A stretch of DNA of 64,000 bases. It comes from Hypericum androsaemum (lineage: Eukaryota; Streptophyta; Magnoliopsida; Malpighiales; Hypericaceae). Numbering within the stretch: position 1 is the stretch's first letter; every line of letters starts with the position of its first letter. Under the pieces are notes generated by a model. That model was not told the origin of the DNA. It saw only the letters and a list, made by a program, of their open reading frames with translations, and ran no database searches. Both the position numbers and the translations under genes were made by a program. The stretch is from assembly GCA_963995505.1 (NCBI GenBank), contig OZ023195.1:5848109-5912108 (forward strand), given 5' to 3'. Below, one piece after another: positions 21,259-32,315 of this stretch.

Positions 21259-22769
21259 ATGGATTGTTGTCATTGGATCGCTATGTTGAGGCAGTATGCA
21301 GAAGAGAGGGACGAATTTAACCTAGTTGCGAGCCATCCCGACATGGCGGGTACTTCAGCAGCGTTGCTCGTAGCAGAAGCAAAATTTCGAGCACTCGCAA
21401 TTGAATCTGTGAGTTTTTTTTTTCATTATTTTTAACATTTTACAAAATTGTTAAAACTTAAAAAGCGAATAATCATAATAATATTTCGTGCATATGTCAC
21501 TATTGTTCAGGATTCCAAGTGTTTGGAATGCCTTTTCCGGAGTGTTGGGCCTCCTATCCATCGTGTCACCTTCGGTGATTGGACACGGCCATTGCTGACT
21601 GTCCGTGGACAGTTTATCATCAAGTAAGAAATATAATACATTTTGATCTTCGGTGTTTTAGATTATTAAGATTTGATAAGTGATATTTCAGAACACAAAT
21701 GTAAAATCTTTTTTGTGAAAGAGCATTTTTCTCATGTTTCTATTTATTGATTCAAGCAGTGATATACTCAAACAGTTGAAGCGTTCGAGAAAAACATGTC
21801 CTTTTGAACACTAATCAGTTGTTTTCTTTGACGTGCAGGTTGATCCTCAAGCATGTCGTTTCGACTGCGAATGATTACTCGATAAATCATAGATTTCATA
21901 TGAACAATGTTTTCGTGGATACCGCCAGGCGTCAAATCTACGTCGAAACGCCTTCATTCGAGAAAGATGGAGCAAAGATAGCTGAATTTGAATCCGAAAA
22001 TGTGAGGAACATCATTACTGATATTTGTGGCGCGGAAGAAGTTCCCAAGGATGTGCAGCACCTCATCTCTTGGCTGGGAGATGTAAAGACGTGGAGGAAG
22101 TAAGTTTTGATCTATAATTGGATACTATTTTGCTACTACTTCAAAAAAAAAGTAATAATTTTCTCTTGCCAGATCTCTCCTCTCTCATCCTTGCTTATGG
22201 AGTTGGAGCAGAAGTCAAGCAATCGTCTCTTACCTAGTGAGCAGGTGTGACACAGGATGTAGGAGTGTTGAGCCTCGTGGATGCAAGATTGAAAATCTCG
22301 CTAGAGGGATCGACTTGTGTCTCCCTCCGAACTGCAGCAAATGGTCCGAATATGTGGTTGCTCTATTAACAGAGAGAAATGCTCCATCTTATTTCATGAA
22401 GTGCCTCCACCACAATGTTATAAAACCTGATCAAGGGGGTCCTGAGGAAATTCGTTTCTTGAATGAGAATCTTGGAATCCTAAGATATGCAAGCAACCTG
22501 TTGAAGTACGGACAGGACCAGGTAAGTTAATGCGTATGTTCTCTTTCTGATTTAGGCGGGATTTGAGAATAATTGTGCAAGTAACATTTTCTCTTCTTTT
22601 GTATAATAAGGCCGATGGCAGAGTTTTTCACCCTGAGACAACTATGAACATCATCAAATTGATATTCCCGACGTTCGTTTGCGAGCTATTAACACGCCTG
22701 CTCGATTCAGAAGACGAGGAGTTCGTAAGGTTTCTGGGGGAAGGTCGCGATCATATGCCATGGTCATAA
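21259..22769 (+). CDS. KEN-like family gene, copy A (intact, 343 aa)
   Basis: Exons 21259-21408, 21511-21623, 21839-22099, 22173-22521 and 22611-22769, with consistent GT-AG sites and phases 0, 2, 2, 0. I do not recognise the family from memory. Residues 81-116 read like a kinase alpha-E/catalytic loop (GQFIIKLILKHV, then MNNVFVD) with NHR where HRD would be, so no kinase activity is expected. VPKDVQHLISWL then LLSHPCLW (residues 177-184) resembles the kinase-to-KEN junction of IRE1. W232-S-E-Y then YFMKCLHHN (248-256) and FPTFVCELL resemble KEN helices, but the RN-x(3-5)-H catalytic set is not preserved. No signal peptide or transmembrane segment, so it is probably cytosolic. A role in RNA decay or as a decoy is only inference. 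Nothing breaks the frame. Confidence 0.75.
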
Positions 22770-23697
22770 ATGGGAAGAAAAAAATAGTGTTTATAATTTG
22801 GAGACTAGAATTGTCCCATTTTTATTCTTCTCATGATCTTTCCCTCATTTCTGTTTTCTTTCTTTATTCCTACTTCATCAATGTAGAAATAATTTTAATT
22901 CCGTCTGTAAAATTTTTATCAGTAGGTTGGGACTCTTGGAACTAAGAACAGGTTCAAAATTACGAATAAAATCTATTTAACTGCTAGCAATTAATTATGA
23001 ATTGTTGTTGGAAAGCCATGTAAGGCCAAGATTATTATTAAGCCAGAATTGGAGCGACGTCCGAGCCAGAATTATTGAGCTTAGACTATGGCCGGTGTTT
23101 GAACCTCCAGGACTACCGAACGAATTTTTTACAATAAGAAAATGAACAAAGTCTCTCCTAAAATAGAAATGCCGTAAAGTATGTCTCTATAAAAGGAATG
23201 CACTTTAATTACATTTATTTTTAAAGACTACAACCATTTTGTATTCACGTAAATCGTTGTAATATAAATAATATAATTAAATCACGACAATTAGAGATCT
23301 AAACTAGCTCAGGTGACCTTGAGATTTTGATGCTACATAATCGTTAACACCCAAATACAAAATTGAAAGGCACACTCCTATAACCAAAGCAACCAGAAAA
23401 ATTTACAGAAAGGAGATTCGATTTGCTACACCGCCCCCATTATTCCCGAAAAATAAGAAGGAAACCAAAAATTTACCGGTTAGGGACTATATTTTGAACA
23501 AAGTACAAAATTTAATATTAAAATGCTATAGATGAATGTAAAATAAAATGTCAACTGGCGCACAAATATGTTTAATTTACAGGTGCGGTACAATAAATAA
23601 AAAAGTTACAGAATTAATTCGTGCTCAATTGCATAAATGACTTATTTCCTACTGTAAAATTTCTAACCTTCCTTCTGATTTCTTCGATCCAGTAATA
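22770..23697. repeat. Intergenic region with a fragment of PBL3-like kinase 3' end (about 23285-23420)
   Basis: 23285-23420 matches 62490-62634, the DNA directly after the stop codon of the PBL3-like gene (CTAAACTAGCTCAG, AATCGTTAACACCCAAATAC, ACCAAAGCAACCAGAA, ACAGAAAGGAGATTC). It diverges where the kinase coding region would begin. Similar fragments lie at 33085-33224 and 45868-46003. The rest of this interval shows no gene. Confidence 0.7.
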
Positions 23698-23807
23698 TCT
23701 AGATTAAAAAAAACGAATTTAAGTCATCAAATTTATCCAAGAAATTTGAATACAGCTTAAAATTAGATTCGTACCTTGTCCTCTTCTCCTTCCCATTAAT
23801 TGTCGGC

Positions 23808-24684
23808 TTAAGGAAGTGACACAAGGCTTCTAGACGTAAGCTGGGAGTAGAAATGTGACGGAATATTGGCAAAATTTTGAAAGTACTCAATCCTCTTAAG
23901 TATGATATTGTACCAGAAGAGGAAAGAGCCATTCATCTCAAAAATAACTCTATCCCCGTTCCTTGTAAGGTACAAGGGACTAATTGCCCATGGAACCCCG
24001 AATACTTGCTGCTCGACGCGGGGTATGTACACCAGTTTGGTCCACGACGCTTGCACTCGGTATTCTTTCATCATCCATATCTCGAAATCAAGCGTCGCGG
24101 AGTTGCAGAAACCTATTGCCAGGCAATCTCCTAGCGCCCCTAATGTTGAGGGGTGGCATTCTATCTCTGGCAGAGGCACCACATGGAAGGTCTCTGTTGT
24201 CAGATCGAGCGCGATGATCATTTCCTCAAGATGTTCCTCCTCTTCCTCGAAGTTGTCTTCATCATCCTCGAAATTGTCTCCATTGTCATGGTTGACTTTG
24301 TATACAATCCAATGCAGGTATTCTAGTATTCTAGTATACTAGTATTTTACCTTAAAGAAAGAAAGCGCATGTATTCTAGTATTTAAAATTTGCATAAAAA
24401 TTGTGAACAATGAGGAGTTTCTGAAATTTACCTCTCAAGTTGGACCAGATAGTTGTCGTCCATGTCCAAGTCCACGTAATGCATAGTGCCTCCAGACTTC
24501 TGGTCATCAATGGCCAAGCATAGGTCTGACTCGATTAAGACGGATCGACCAAGATGGAGCTTGGTGAACTTCGATTGTCAATGATGGAACACGTCAATTT
24601 CGACAGGCACCTGAACCTTAAGAGGCTTTTCACAGGCAGGCCGGAGAAGATAATTGCCAGGATTTCCTGTGAAAATGTTGCCAT
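23808..24684 (-). pseudogene. F-box protein gene, copy A (broken)
   Basis: Starts MATFSQEILAIIFSGLPVKSLLRFRCLSK (24684 leftwards), a typical F-box for SCF ubiquitin ligase substrate receptors, and ends with an F-box-associated beta-propeller-like region (IIALDLTTETFHVVPLPEI, DFEIWMMKEYRVQASWTKL). Compared with copy B it has lost one base near 24574, which shifts the frame after the F-box. It has also lost the middle of the gene (copy B 46902-47358), replaced by about 28 bp of TATTCTAGTA-type filler at 24319-24347. It keeps the tyrosine codon at the position where copy B has a stop. Confidence 0.8.
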
Positions 24685-24904
24685 TGTGAGGAATTCTTTT
24701 GTTGTTGTGAACGGGGGACAAAGCTTACTTACTGAAGATCTGTGGTTAGGGAGAAAAAGTAAAAAATGTAGGAAGTGTCCCACTCTATTTATGGAGTCCC
24801 AAGGGTCACAAACAACAACGTCCAAAACCCACTTCCATTGTAAAAGTCGAATGTTCACAAAACAATCTAAATTGAAAAATGTTCGTTCACCAAATTTCAT
24901 TTCT

Positions 24905-26340
24905 CATGAAGGGACACCAATGCCATTATCTTTTTTTTTTCCTTTCCTTTCTCTTTGTAAGTAACTATCTCATGACTTTTGGTTCAAAAACAAGATCCAT
25001 AAACGTTTGTTAGTAAAGTATTAATTGATGATTTCCAACAAAAAAGAATTACTACATTGATGATCCCGGCCCTTTCTATAGCTGCTTCAACAACAAGCAA
25101 AATTTTATTTAAACATCGCATAGTTCTACCTCGAATATTTTATTCCCAAGGACGCACAACAAGAAGCCGTTTTTCATGCCCTTCCCTAAAATTTTACCAT
25201 GGGACAAAGAATAACCTATTGGGACACAAATCTTTTTTTTTTTGTAAAGGTAGAAGTTTTATTAATTAATGTAAGAAAACAATGTCTAACCGATCCCTAA
25301 GAGGATTGGTTAAAACGTGTTCAAACTACACTAAACCCCGATGTAAAAAGAAAAAAGAGAGTTGAATCCTCCAGTACTAGTTGTACCTAGTTGCACCGTA
25401 GCCTTACTAAAATCCTACCGTGATAAAACTCATTTAAAAAAAAAATCAACACTCCATCCGTCATTGAAAACAATGTCCTCTAAGCAGTTCCAGGATATGG
25501 AATCAAAAGCCTTGCAGAAATCCAGTTTTATTAATACTCCATCCTTCTTTTTGGCGTTTCAAATTTTATATAATCTCATGGCAAATAACAACTCCATCAT
25601 GGATTCGCCACCCTTGGACACAAATCTAATTTGACCGATTCTTTGCTTATTTAGCAAAAAGTCTATTTCGGTTGATAGGGGAGACTGTTAGCTAGGGTTG
25701 CATGGTAGAAATATTGGGTCAATGATCTTGGGCTGAAATTATGGATATTAATCTGTAAAATACAATATGCTCCATATTAATCCCAGTAAATTTTCTCCTT
25801 ATATTTGGAGATCCAATAATGGATGGAAAAGAATTTAGATCCTTGAATATATTCAGATTTAGGGAATCTGGATCTTTGTACCATTGACCGAATTTATATA
25901 TGGATTGCGAAACAGAATTTTAAACACATCAAAATTTAGATTTTAAGTATCTGGATTCGGATCTTTATATATATATATATATACCAACAGTATATATTGA
26001 GATTTGTTGTATTTTTAATTTATTCTATTGATTTTTCATTTATATCATGTTACACGTATAATCTTTTCTTTCTAAACAAAGTTTGACTATTTTTGGTATA
26101 TCTAGACATATACATCATCTTTGTTGTCGTCGTCGTCATCGATCATCTCGGATGAGATGCCGTTTGAGCAAGCGTCTCACTCTAGTTGGACAATGTCTTG
26201 AGGATGAATCTGTAGAAAATGTGATGGAGGATGAACACAATAATCTCAGCTGATCTAATGGCGAAAGTTCGGTACGTGACGGATTTAATGTCAGATATGT
26301 AAATCGATTTTATGCTAGTAGAAACAATAATGTCATACCT
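24905..26340 (-). pseudogene. LINE reverse-transcriptase fragment (about 25440-25680) in AT-rich DNA
   Basis: On the minus strand 25680-25440 reads FVSKGGESMMELLFAMR, then KKDGVLIKLDFCKAFDSISW, a plant L1 RT fingers/palm piece with a frame change near 25565. Copy B has the equivalent at about 48470-48690. The rest of the interval, including a (TA)n tract at 25968-25982 and a GTCGTC microsatellite near 26125, shows no gene. Confidence 0.65.
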
Positions 26341-26344
26341 GAAG

Positions 26345-26640
26345 GTTCTAATCTTCAGCTCCCCTCTGTTGGTGCGTTCAGTATCTCGGCATCGCTTGCT
26401 TGGTCTTCCTTCCGTCTCCGGCCATTTGCTTCCTTTTCCTAATTGAGGCAATAGAGAGGAGTCAACCATTTTTGCAACAATGGAATAGTTAAAAAGGTTT
26501 TGAAGCAAGGATCATAGCATTACATTGAAGATGATCAGGAAGAAGACGGTCTGAAATATCGTAAATCCAACGATGTACTTGAAAGGGACAGTCTCTATGA
26601 ATGAAGCGTGATCTCCTTCAATGACCCTGGCAACAGTAGT
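26345..26640 (-). pseudogene. Boron transporter (BOR-type) C-terminal fragment, copy A
   Basis: On the minus strand 26640-26520 reads VIEGDHASFIETVPFKYIVG then FTIFQTVFFLIIFNVML, matching the segment of plant BOR borate exporters before the last membrane helices. 26420-26345 reads RTNRGELKIRTF, like the BOR cytoplasmic tail. The intervening helices are missing and a stop follows NVML, so it is a relic. A 24-bp piece present in copy B (49627-49655 region) is absent, which removes the end of the tail. The match is by eye from memory of the family. Confidence 0.55.
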
Positions 26641-26946
26641 CCGTTATTTCGCGAATCCATCCATACTCACAAAAACATCGAACAAATTCGTCCAAAAGGT
26701 AAAAGTTATCATCATCTTCTGCTATTTTCTTTGGGTCGCTTTCTTTCTTTAAAACCCTTAACCCTAGGTAAACTTAGTCGTCGAAAATGAATGATCATCT
26801 TTTTTAGTCGGGCTTCCAGAACAATATCAAGTCAAGGTTTTTTAAGGCTCCTCGTGATTTTTTTTTCTATCGCTTTGTTTCGTTCTTTCTTTAAACATAA
26901 AATTAGCCATTGAAGATGAGTCAATATCTTTTTAGCCATTAAGGAC

Positions 26947-28632
26947 TTGGTTGCATTAGCTTCCTATAACACAAGAACCTATTCCGGCCAGGGATGGATA
27001 GGTGCATGCGTGAATTTATCTAGGGCAGTGATGAGGAAACCCGTCGATGTCACATGGTTGGTTGGCCTAGGTATCCGCCTTATGCAAACAGCTAACATGG
27101 TGGCCTTTGCTAAACTTCCTTGGCGACTTTTGCAGTCTCAGGAAGCCCTCTGGTCCCAAATCATAATCAGTAAGTATGGTAGGGGGCATACCGGACTGCA
27201 GATATTTGTTCCTAGGTCTGATAGTTCTTCGACCTAGAAAGCTATAGTTAAGTCCGGGCCGAATTTGTCCTTAGGTCTGCGATGGAGTGTAGAGAACGGG
27301 TTGGACACCTCTTTTTGGTATGATCCTTGAATGTTGTGTTTGCCTCTTCGTAACCAACTTGCACGTGATCTACCACTGGAGGAGGAAGTAAAGTGTGTTG
27401 CTGATTACTGGTGGCGGACCGAAGGATGGGATTTGGTACGCTTAGCAGACTTTATGCAGGTGCCGCAACTGGCAGCGTTAGCACCAATCGACTTATCTAT
27501 GGCACCATCGGCGATGGATACCTTGTCATGGGGACTGAAATCTGATGGCAAATTCTTCACAAAATTAATGTACAAGGCGCTACGGGGAGAGCTTGATCTT
27601 GGAAACAGGAAGATAGCTTGGTCTAATGTTTGGTCCTTACCGGTCCCTAAACGGATACACATTTTTATTTGGTTGATTTTGCATGGCAGGTTGATGACCA
27701 ATGCAGAGCATTCAGAAGGCACCAAACAAGCTGGAGTACTTGCCCGAGATGCTTGTGTGGAGAGGAGACATTGATACATCTGTTTCGTGATTGCAGTTAT
27801 TCGCGGGAGATGTGGAATGCGCTCCAGCCTAGTGGTCGACCCGAATTCTTTTTCGAGATGGACTGCAGAGGCTGGATCCAGATGAATATTGTAGTTGCTG
27901 GTCAGAATATCAAGGGCCCTTCCTGGGTGACTGTCTTTATTACTGCGTACTAGTGGCTGTGAAAGTGGCAGAATGATGTCGTCTTCAGCAATGGGACGAC
28001 TTCGGGTCCACCCCCTTCTCGTATATCTCTACAGGCACAAGAGTTTGCCCGTGTTATGATTAACCAAAATACTCCAAATCCCCTAGGCGCGAGGTACTTG
28101 TATCGTGGACACACCCACCGCCTGGATTTGTCAAGCTCAATACTGAGGGACCTCTCTTGGAAATTTGGGTACTTCTGGTGCTGGAAGGATTATCAGAGAT
28201 GCAGTAGGCTATTGGTTATGGAGATTAGCCAAAGGTATCGGATGTTGCACTTCCCTAGTTGCGGAGCTCTGGGCTCTAGTATTGGGACTTGAGCTAGCAT
28301 AGGGACGAGGTTTTTGACAGGTAGTGGTGGAGGTCGACTCCTTCCTAGCTCTTCTCTGTGTCGGCCGTGAGGTGGGACGGGACCACCTGCAGGCCAATTT
28401 GATCAGCCGAGCACGTGGACTGCTTGATCGTGACTGGACGACACAGATACAGCATACCTTCAGACAGGAAAATCGGGTGGCAGATTCCCTCTCAAAGTAT
28501 GCATTGTCTATAGGCTTTGGTCATGTTATATCGGATACCCCCTTCAATTTTTGTACTGATTTCTATGTAGATGATTTGACGGGAGTTAGCCTTCCACGAT
28601 ATACTCGAATTGATGCTACAGCACGCAGTTAA
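26947..28632 (+). pseudogene. LINE ORF2 C-terminal relic (RT end, zinc-binding, RNase H), unit A
   Basis: Reads WRLLQSQEALWSQIIISKYG, LRWSVENGLDTSFWYDP, SWGLKSDGKFFTKLMYKALR, IFIWLILHGRLMTN, CPRCLCGEETLIHLFRDC (zinc-binding), and an RNase H-like end VVVEVDSFLALLCV-QENRVADSLSKYAL. Several stops and frame changes are present. Unit B has the same relic at 57140-58705, with differences. Confidence 0.8.
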
Positions 28633-28639
28633 TAAAAAT

Positions 28640-29301
28640 TAGTGGGCACCTCACACCCTCGATTTCTAAATATATAAAAACAACAAGAACTTGTCACTCA
28701 TTTGATTTCCCCACTTTAATGTATTATATTTAGCTATTTCATAACATCAAGACGATTAGATAATTAGTTGATTACACGTGATTGATTGTACACAATTTCT
28801 TTCTTTCTTTAAACCTTTTTTTAAACCCTTAGCAAAATTAGCTGTTGAAAATGAGTCGATCATCTTTTTTAGTCTCACACAAATTTTCTTTTTTTTCTTT
28901 TTTAATATTGCCAATTGGCCTCCAGACGGAGAAGTTAATTCGAATATAATTAGAAAGTCTAGTCAAGCTCGCCATTCCGGTGAAAAAAAATTGGAGAAAC
29001 AATCTCGATTATTGGGTAATTCATAATAAATGCTCTTTATTGTCGCATGGGAAATGGCGTATGTGAGAAAAAAAGCCATTTATGTCTTATTATGTTTATA
29101 GTTTAAGGGTTAAATTAAATCAGGAGCCCAATTTATTCATTTGATTTCCCCACTTTAATATATTATAATTAGCTATTTTAACAACAAGAATAGATAATTA
29201 GTTGATTTACCCACCTATGGATTGATTGTTCATAATTTCTTTATTTCTTTAAACCCTGAACCCTTTCTTTAAACCCTAAACCCTTTCTTTAATTTTTTTA
29301 A
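28640..29301. repeat. Dispersed noncoding module, two adjacent copies
   Basis: The block CATTTGATTTCCCCACTTTA with a following TTAGCTATTT and a TTTCTTTCTTTAAACC motif occurs twice (28698-28820 and 29140-29290) and once more at 9220-9330. 29240-29290 repeats TTTCTTTAAACCCTAAACCC, which resembles a telobox. No gene seen. Unit B lacks about 820 bp spanning this module. Confidence 0.6.
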
Positions 29302-30702
29302 GAGAAAAATCCACTTAAGTATTCTGTGGTATCACGAAAAATTAAGTCAGTACCCTGTGGTTTAAAACGTATCAATTGAGTCAAACTTATTCCAATTAAA
29401 ATCAATTAGAGGCCCGGTCAACTGCCCGGATCCTACCCGTCCTGCCCGGACTTTGTCCGGCCACCTAGATTAGCCACATCAATATTTGATGCTGATGTGG
29501 CACGACGTGATAGCAAAAAACCAAGAATCTAAAAACTTTTATGGAACCCAAACAAAAAAAGGGGCAAAAAAAATTAATCTAATTTTCTCACGTCTATAGC
29601 TTCAACAGCGTATTCAACCTTGATAGCTAATTTCCTCAACTCGAATCGTTAAAAACCCCCGAAATCGAGAAATCAAAAATCCACATTAGAGCAAAACCCA
29701 GAACGGCGGCGACAACAGTGAGGAAATCCTTGACATTATTCTAAAATGGTATCGTCGCCGGAGCTCGGGATTGGAAGGGTCGGAGGAGATGGCATTATGG
29801 ACGGCGGCGAGGAAATCCTTCTGCTCTTCAAGTTGGAGCTCCGGCAATAATAGTGAGGACCCTGCGACTGGAAGCAGGCAAAGTAGGGCGGCTCCACGAT
29901 GATCCGCACCCATGAACTCGTTGTCGGCGTTGAAGGATCCCCTCCTCATCGCAGCGGTGCATTCGACGCCCCCGACGACGTCCTCCTCCTCCTCGACCCC
30001 TTCCTGAAAGATCCCGGGCTGTAAGAACTATCGGCTTCGGCGCCACCATCTCCTCGCTGCTGCTCTCCCACTTTGCCTCGTCGTCCTCGTGCACCTCTGA
30101 CCCGGCCCCGGTGAAGAGGAAAGGTACGGTCGAAGAGGAAAGGGCGGGCGCACAGCAGGGGCAGTGCGGGAGGTGTCGGTGCCGGCGGCGATACGATCGT
30201 CGGTGGAGTAGGAGGATGGTAGGCGGACGAGGAAGGACAAGAAGAAGGGTGCCGGGAAGAGGAAAGGCGGTGGGGGATCAGAGGCTGCCGGCAAAGAGGG
30301 ATTGTCTTTTTCCCCTGAGGACTGGGAGCTGTCGGGTTCTTTTTCTTTTCCACGTTTTTCTATTTGGTTTTGGGGTAGAAGAAGATGAGATCCAAGGAAG
30401 AAGGAGATGAGTGGGAAGAAGATGAGGAAGAAAGGGGACAATTTTGGCTTGGGGAGAGAGGGAAGAAAGAGGGGAAGGAGGAGAGAGGGGATGCCACATC
30501 GTGCCATGTCAGCATCAAATATTGATGTGGCTGATTTAGGTGGCTGGGTAAAGTTCGGGCAAGACAGGTAGGGTCCGAACAGCTGCACGGGCCTGTAATT
30601 GATTTTAATTGAAATAAGTTTGACTCAATTGATACATTTTAAACATACTGACTTGATTTTTCGTGATACCATAGGGTACTTAAGTGAACTTTTCTCTTTT
30701 TT
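29302..30702. mobile_element. Mutator-like element with about 200-bp terminal inverted repeats, unit A
   Basis: 29302-29515 and 30490-30702 are inverted copies: CACTTAAGTA, GGTATCACGAAAAAT, GTATCAATTGAGTCAAACTT and CACATCAATATTTGATGCTG occur in both, in opposite orientations. The long inverted ends fit Mutator-like elements. The 9-bp duplication cannot be confirmed because both flanks are T-runs. The inside (29680-30480) is GC-rich, unlike all neighbours, and encodes no transposase, so the element is non-autonomous and probably carries captured host DNA. Confidence 0.75.
29686..30094 (-). other. GC-rich, possibly captured gene fragment inside the Mutator-like element
   Basis: On the minus strand one frame gives SSLLLPELQLEEQKDFLAAV and then HNAISSDPSNPELRRRY. 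This recalls the N-terminal coiled region of some plant CCCH/Tudor-type RNA proteins, but the resemblance is weak and from memory. In unit B the frame is open for 277 codons (59868-59035). Pro/Ser/Arg-rich frames in this block may be only a composition effect. Confidence 0.35.
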
Positions 30703-32315
30703 TTTAATATGTAAAATTACATATCAACTTCTCCTAGTACTTTGCTGCCTTTGCAAAGTGTTGTGGGTAAAAGTTTTTAATTTTTCGCTCCAACACAAAG
30801 TGATCAAATTGTCCCTTTCTTTAAACCCTAAACACTTTCTTTAAAGTCTTTTGTCAATTCCCCATTCCCAGCATAAACCGTGATACTAAAATGAGAGCTT
30901 AAAAATCTCACAGAAAACATAAAGAAATGCTATTCTAGTTCAAACTCTTACTTATAAAAATAATGATTTCGAAGATAAAAAATGATAATCCCAAAACGCA
31001 AATATGTGAATAAAAGAGATTTCTTACCTGTGTTAATTATGTTACCTAAAAAAAACTATCAAATTTTCTCATGATTTCAAAAGGGAAAACCAATTTTAAA
31101 GAAGTTACTTCTTCTTTTTCTTGATAAACCAAAGATGAAGTTTTTCCGGTATTAAAAGGACAAGTAACGTAGATATAATTAAAGCATTTTTATTTCATCA
31201 AAATAATATTAATTCTTTAATTTATTAAAAATAAATGACTTAGTAAGTCTCAAATTGATGTCCATATACAGACAACAACTGTAAGATTAAAATTAATTTA
31301 TTAAAAATCAATCACTTAGTAGGTCTTGAATTTATTAGATTTTAAATGTAAGATTAAAATTAAAATTTTATTTATGAAACCTATCGAAAAGTATTTGGTT
31401 CAAAGGTCAGATCTACATACTCTATAAACCTGATGATAAAATATGAGTATGATAATAGAAATTTTATAGGGTCCAAAGAGTGAGTAGGATAGTTAGAAAT
31501 GTAGTTTTTAAAAAGTGGTCTGACTGACGGTCCAACCGGTAGGACCGTGAATCATTCGTAAAAGTGGTCCATTTTTAGGGTTAAAATAGCCTCCGGTCTG
31601 ATCGCCCAAATTTGGTCAGACCGGGTGGTTTACACTGGTTTTTGACTTGGATCGTCCGGTCTCACCAAATTTTATCCAAATCAGCAAAAATTAAAACAAA
31701 AAAGTCGTATCATATGTTCAATTTCTCTAAATCAACAAAGAAATTTTGATTTTATATGTTATAAATTAGTTGATATTTCTAAAATGTGAATTTTGGAACC
31801 TATATTTTGACTATTTAGTCTACATATTATTCGAATAATAGTAAAAAATTAATAAAAATTATCTGGTCCGACTGGTGGGTCGACTGGTCGGACCGAATGA
31901 ACAGGAAAACAGACAAAATCCGGCATGTACCAAAATCCGTATTTTAAAACTACGGTTAGAAGTATAATAAGTTCAATATATAAAGCAATCGACAAATGCC
32001 CAACGTGTTCATTTTGGTCGTGTGACTTCTTTATTCACAATTTAATTAATTAATAATTACTCGAAGGTCCCCCGAGCTATTTTTTTTATAAGTTAAAAGG
32101 AGTATTACTTTTCTCAAGATCGCCAAAAATAATTACATCTTGAGTACCTAATGTGCATCACCTAATTATCTAAGGTACGAGATAAACACGAATCATAGTA
32201 GAATTTATGATTAGAATTATCTAGTACATATTTGATATTTCCATCATACATCCACCTGAAAACACCCCTAATTCCAACTAATTGACACCAAAATCATTAG
32301 AGGCTTGAAGATTTT
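30703..32315. other. AT-rich intergenic region with one hAT-type MITE
   Basis: No gene seen. It has poly-A/T rich DNA, a CTTTCTTTAAACCCTAAACAC motif near 30818-30840, and the MITE at 31500-31954. The region is collinear with 60051-61721 in unit B. Confidence 0.5.
31500..31954. mobile_element. hAT-type MITE, unit A (455 bp)
   Basis: Flanked by GTTAGAAA (31492-31499) and GTTAGAAG (31955-31962), an 8-bp duplication with one mismatch. Its ends are TGTAGTTTTTAAAA and TTTTAAAACTACG, which are inverted. The unit B copy has perfect ends. Internal sequence is rich in GGTCYGACYGG words. 8-bp duplications fit the hAT superfamily. Confidence 0.7.

Noticed and set aside
29240..29290. Interstitial telomere array
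   Set aside because: Only two or three AAACCCTAA-like words separated by TTTCTTT; not a true telomere repeat.
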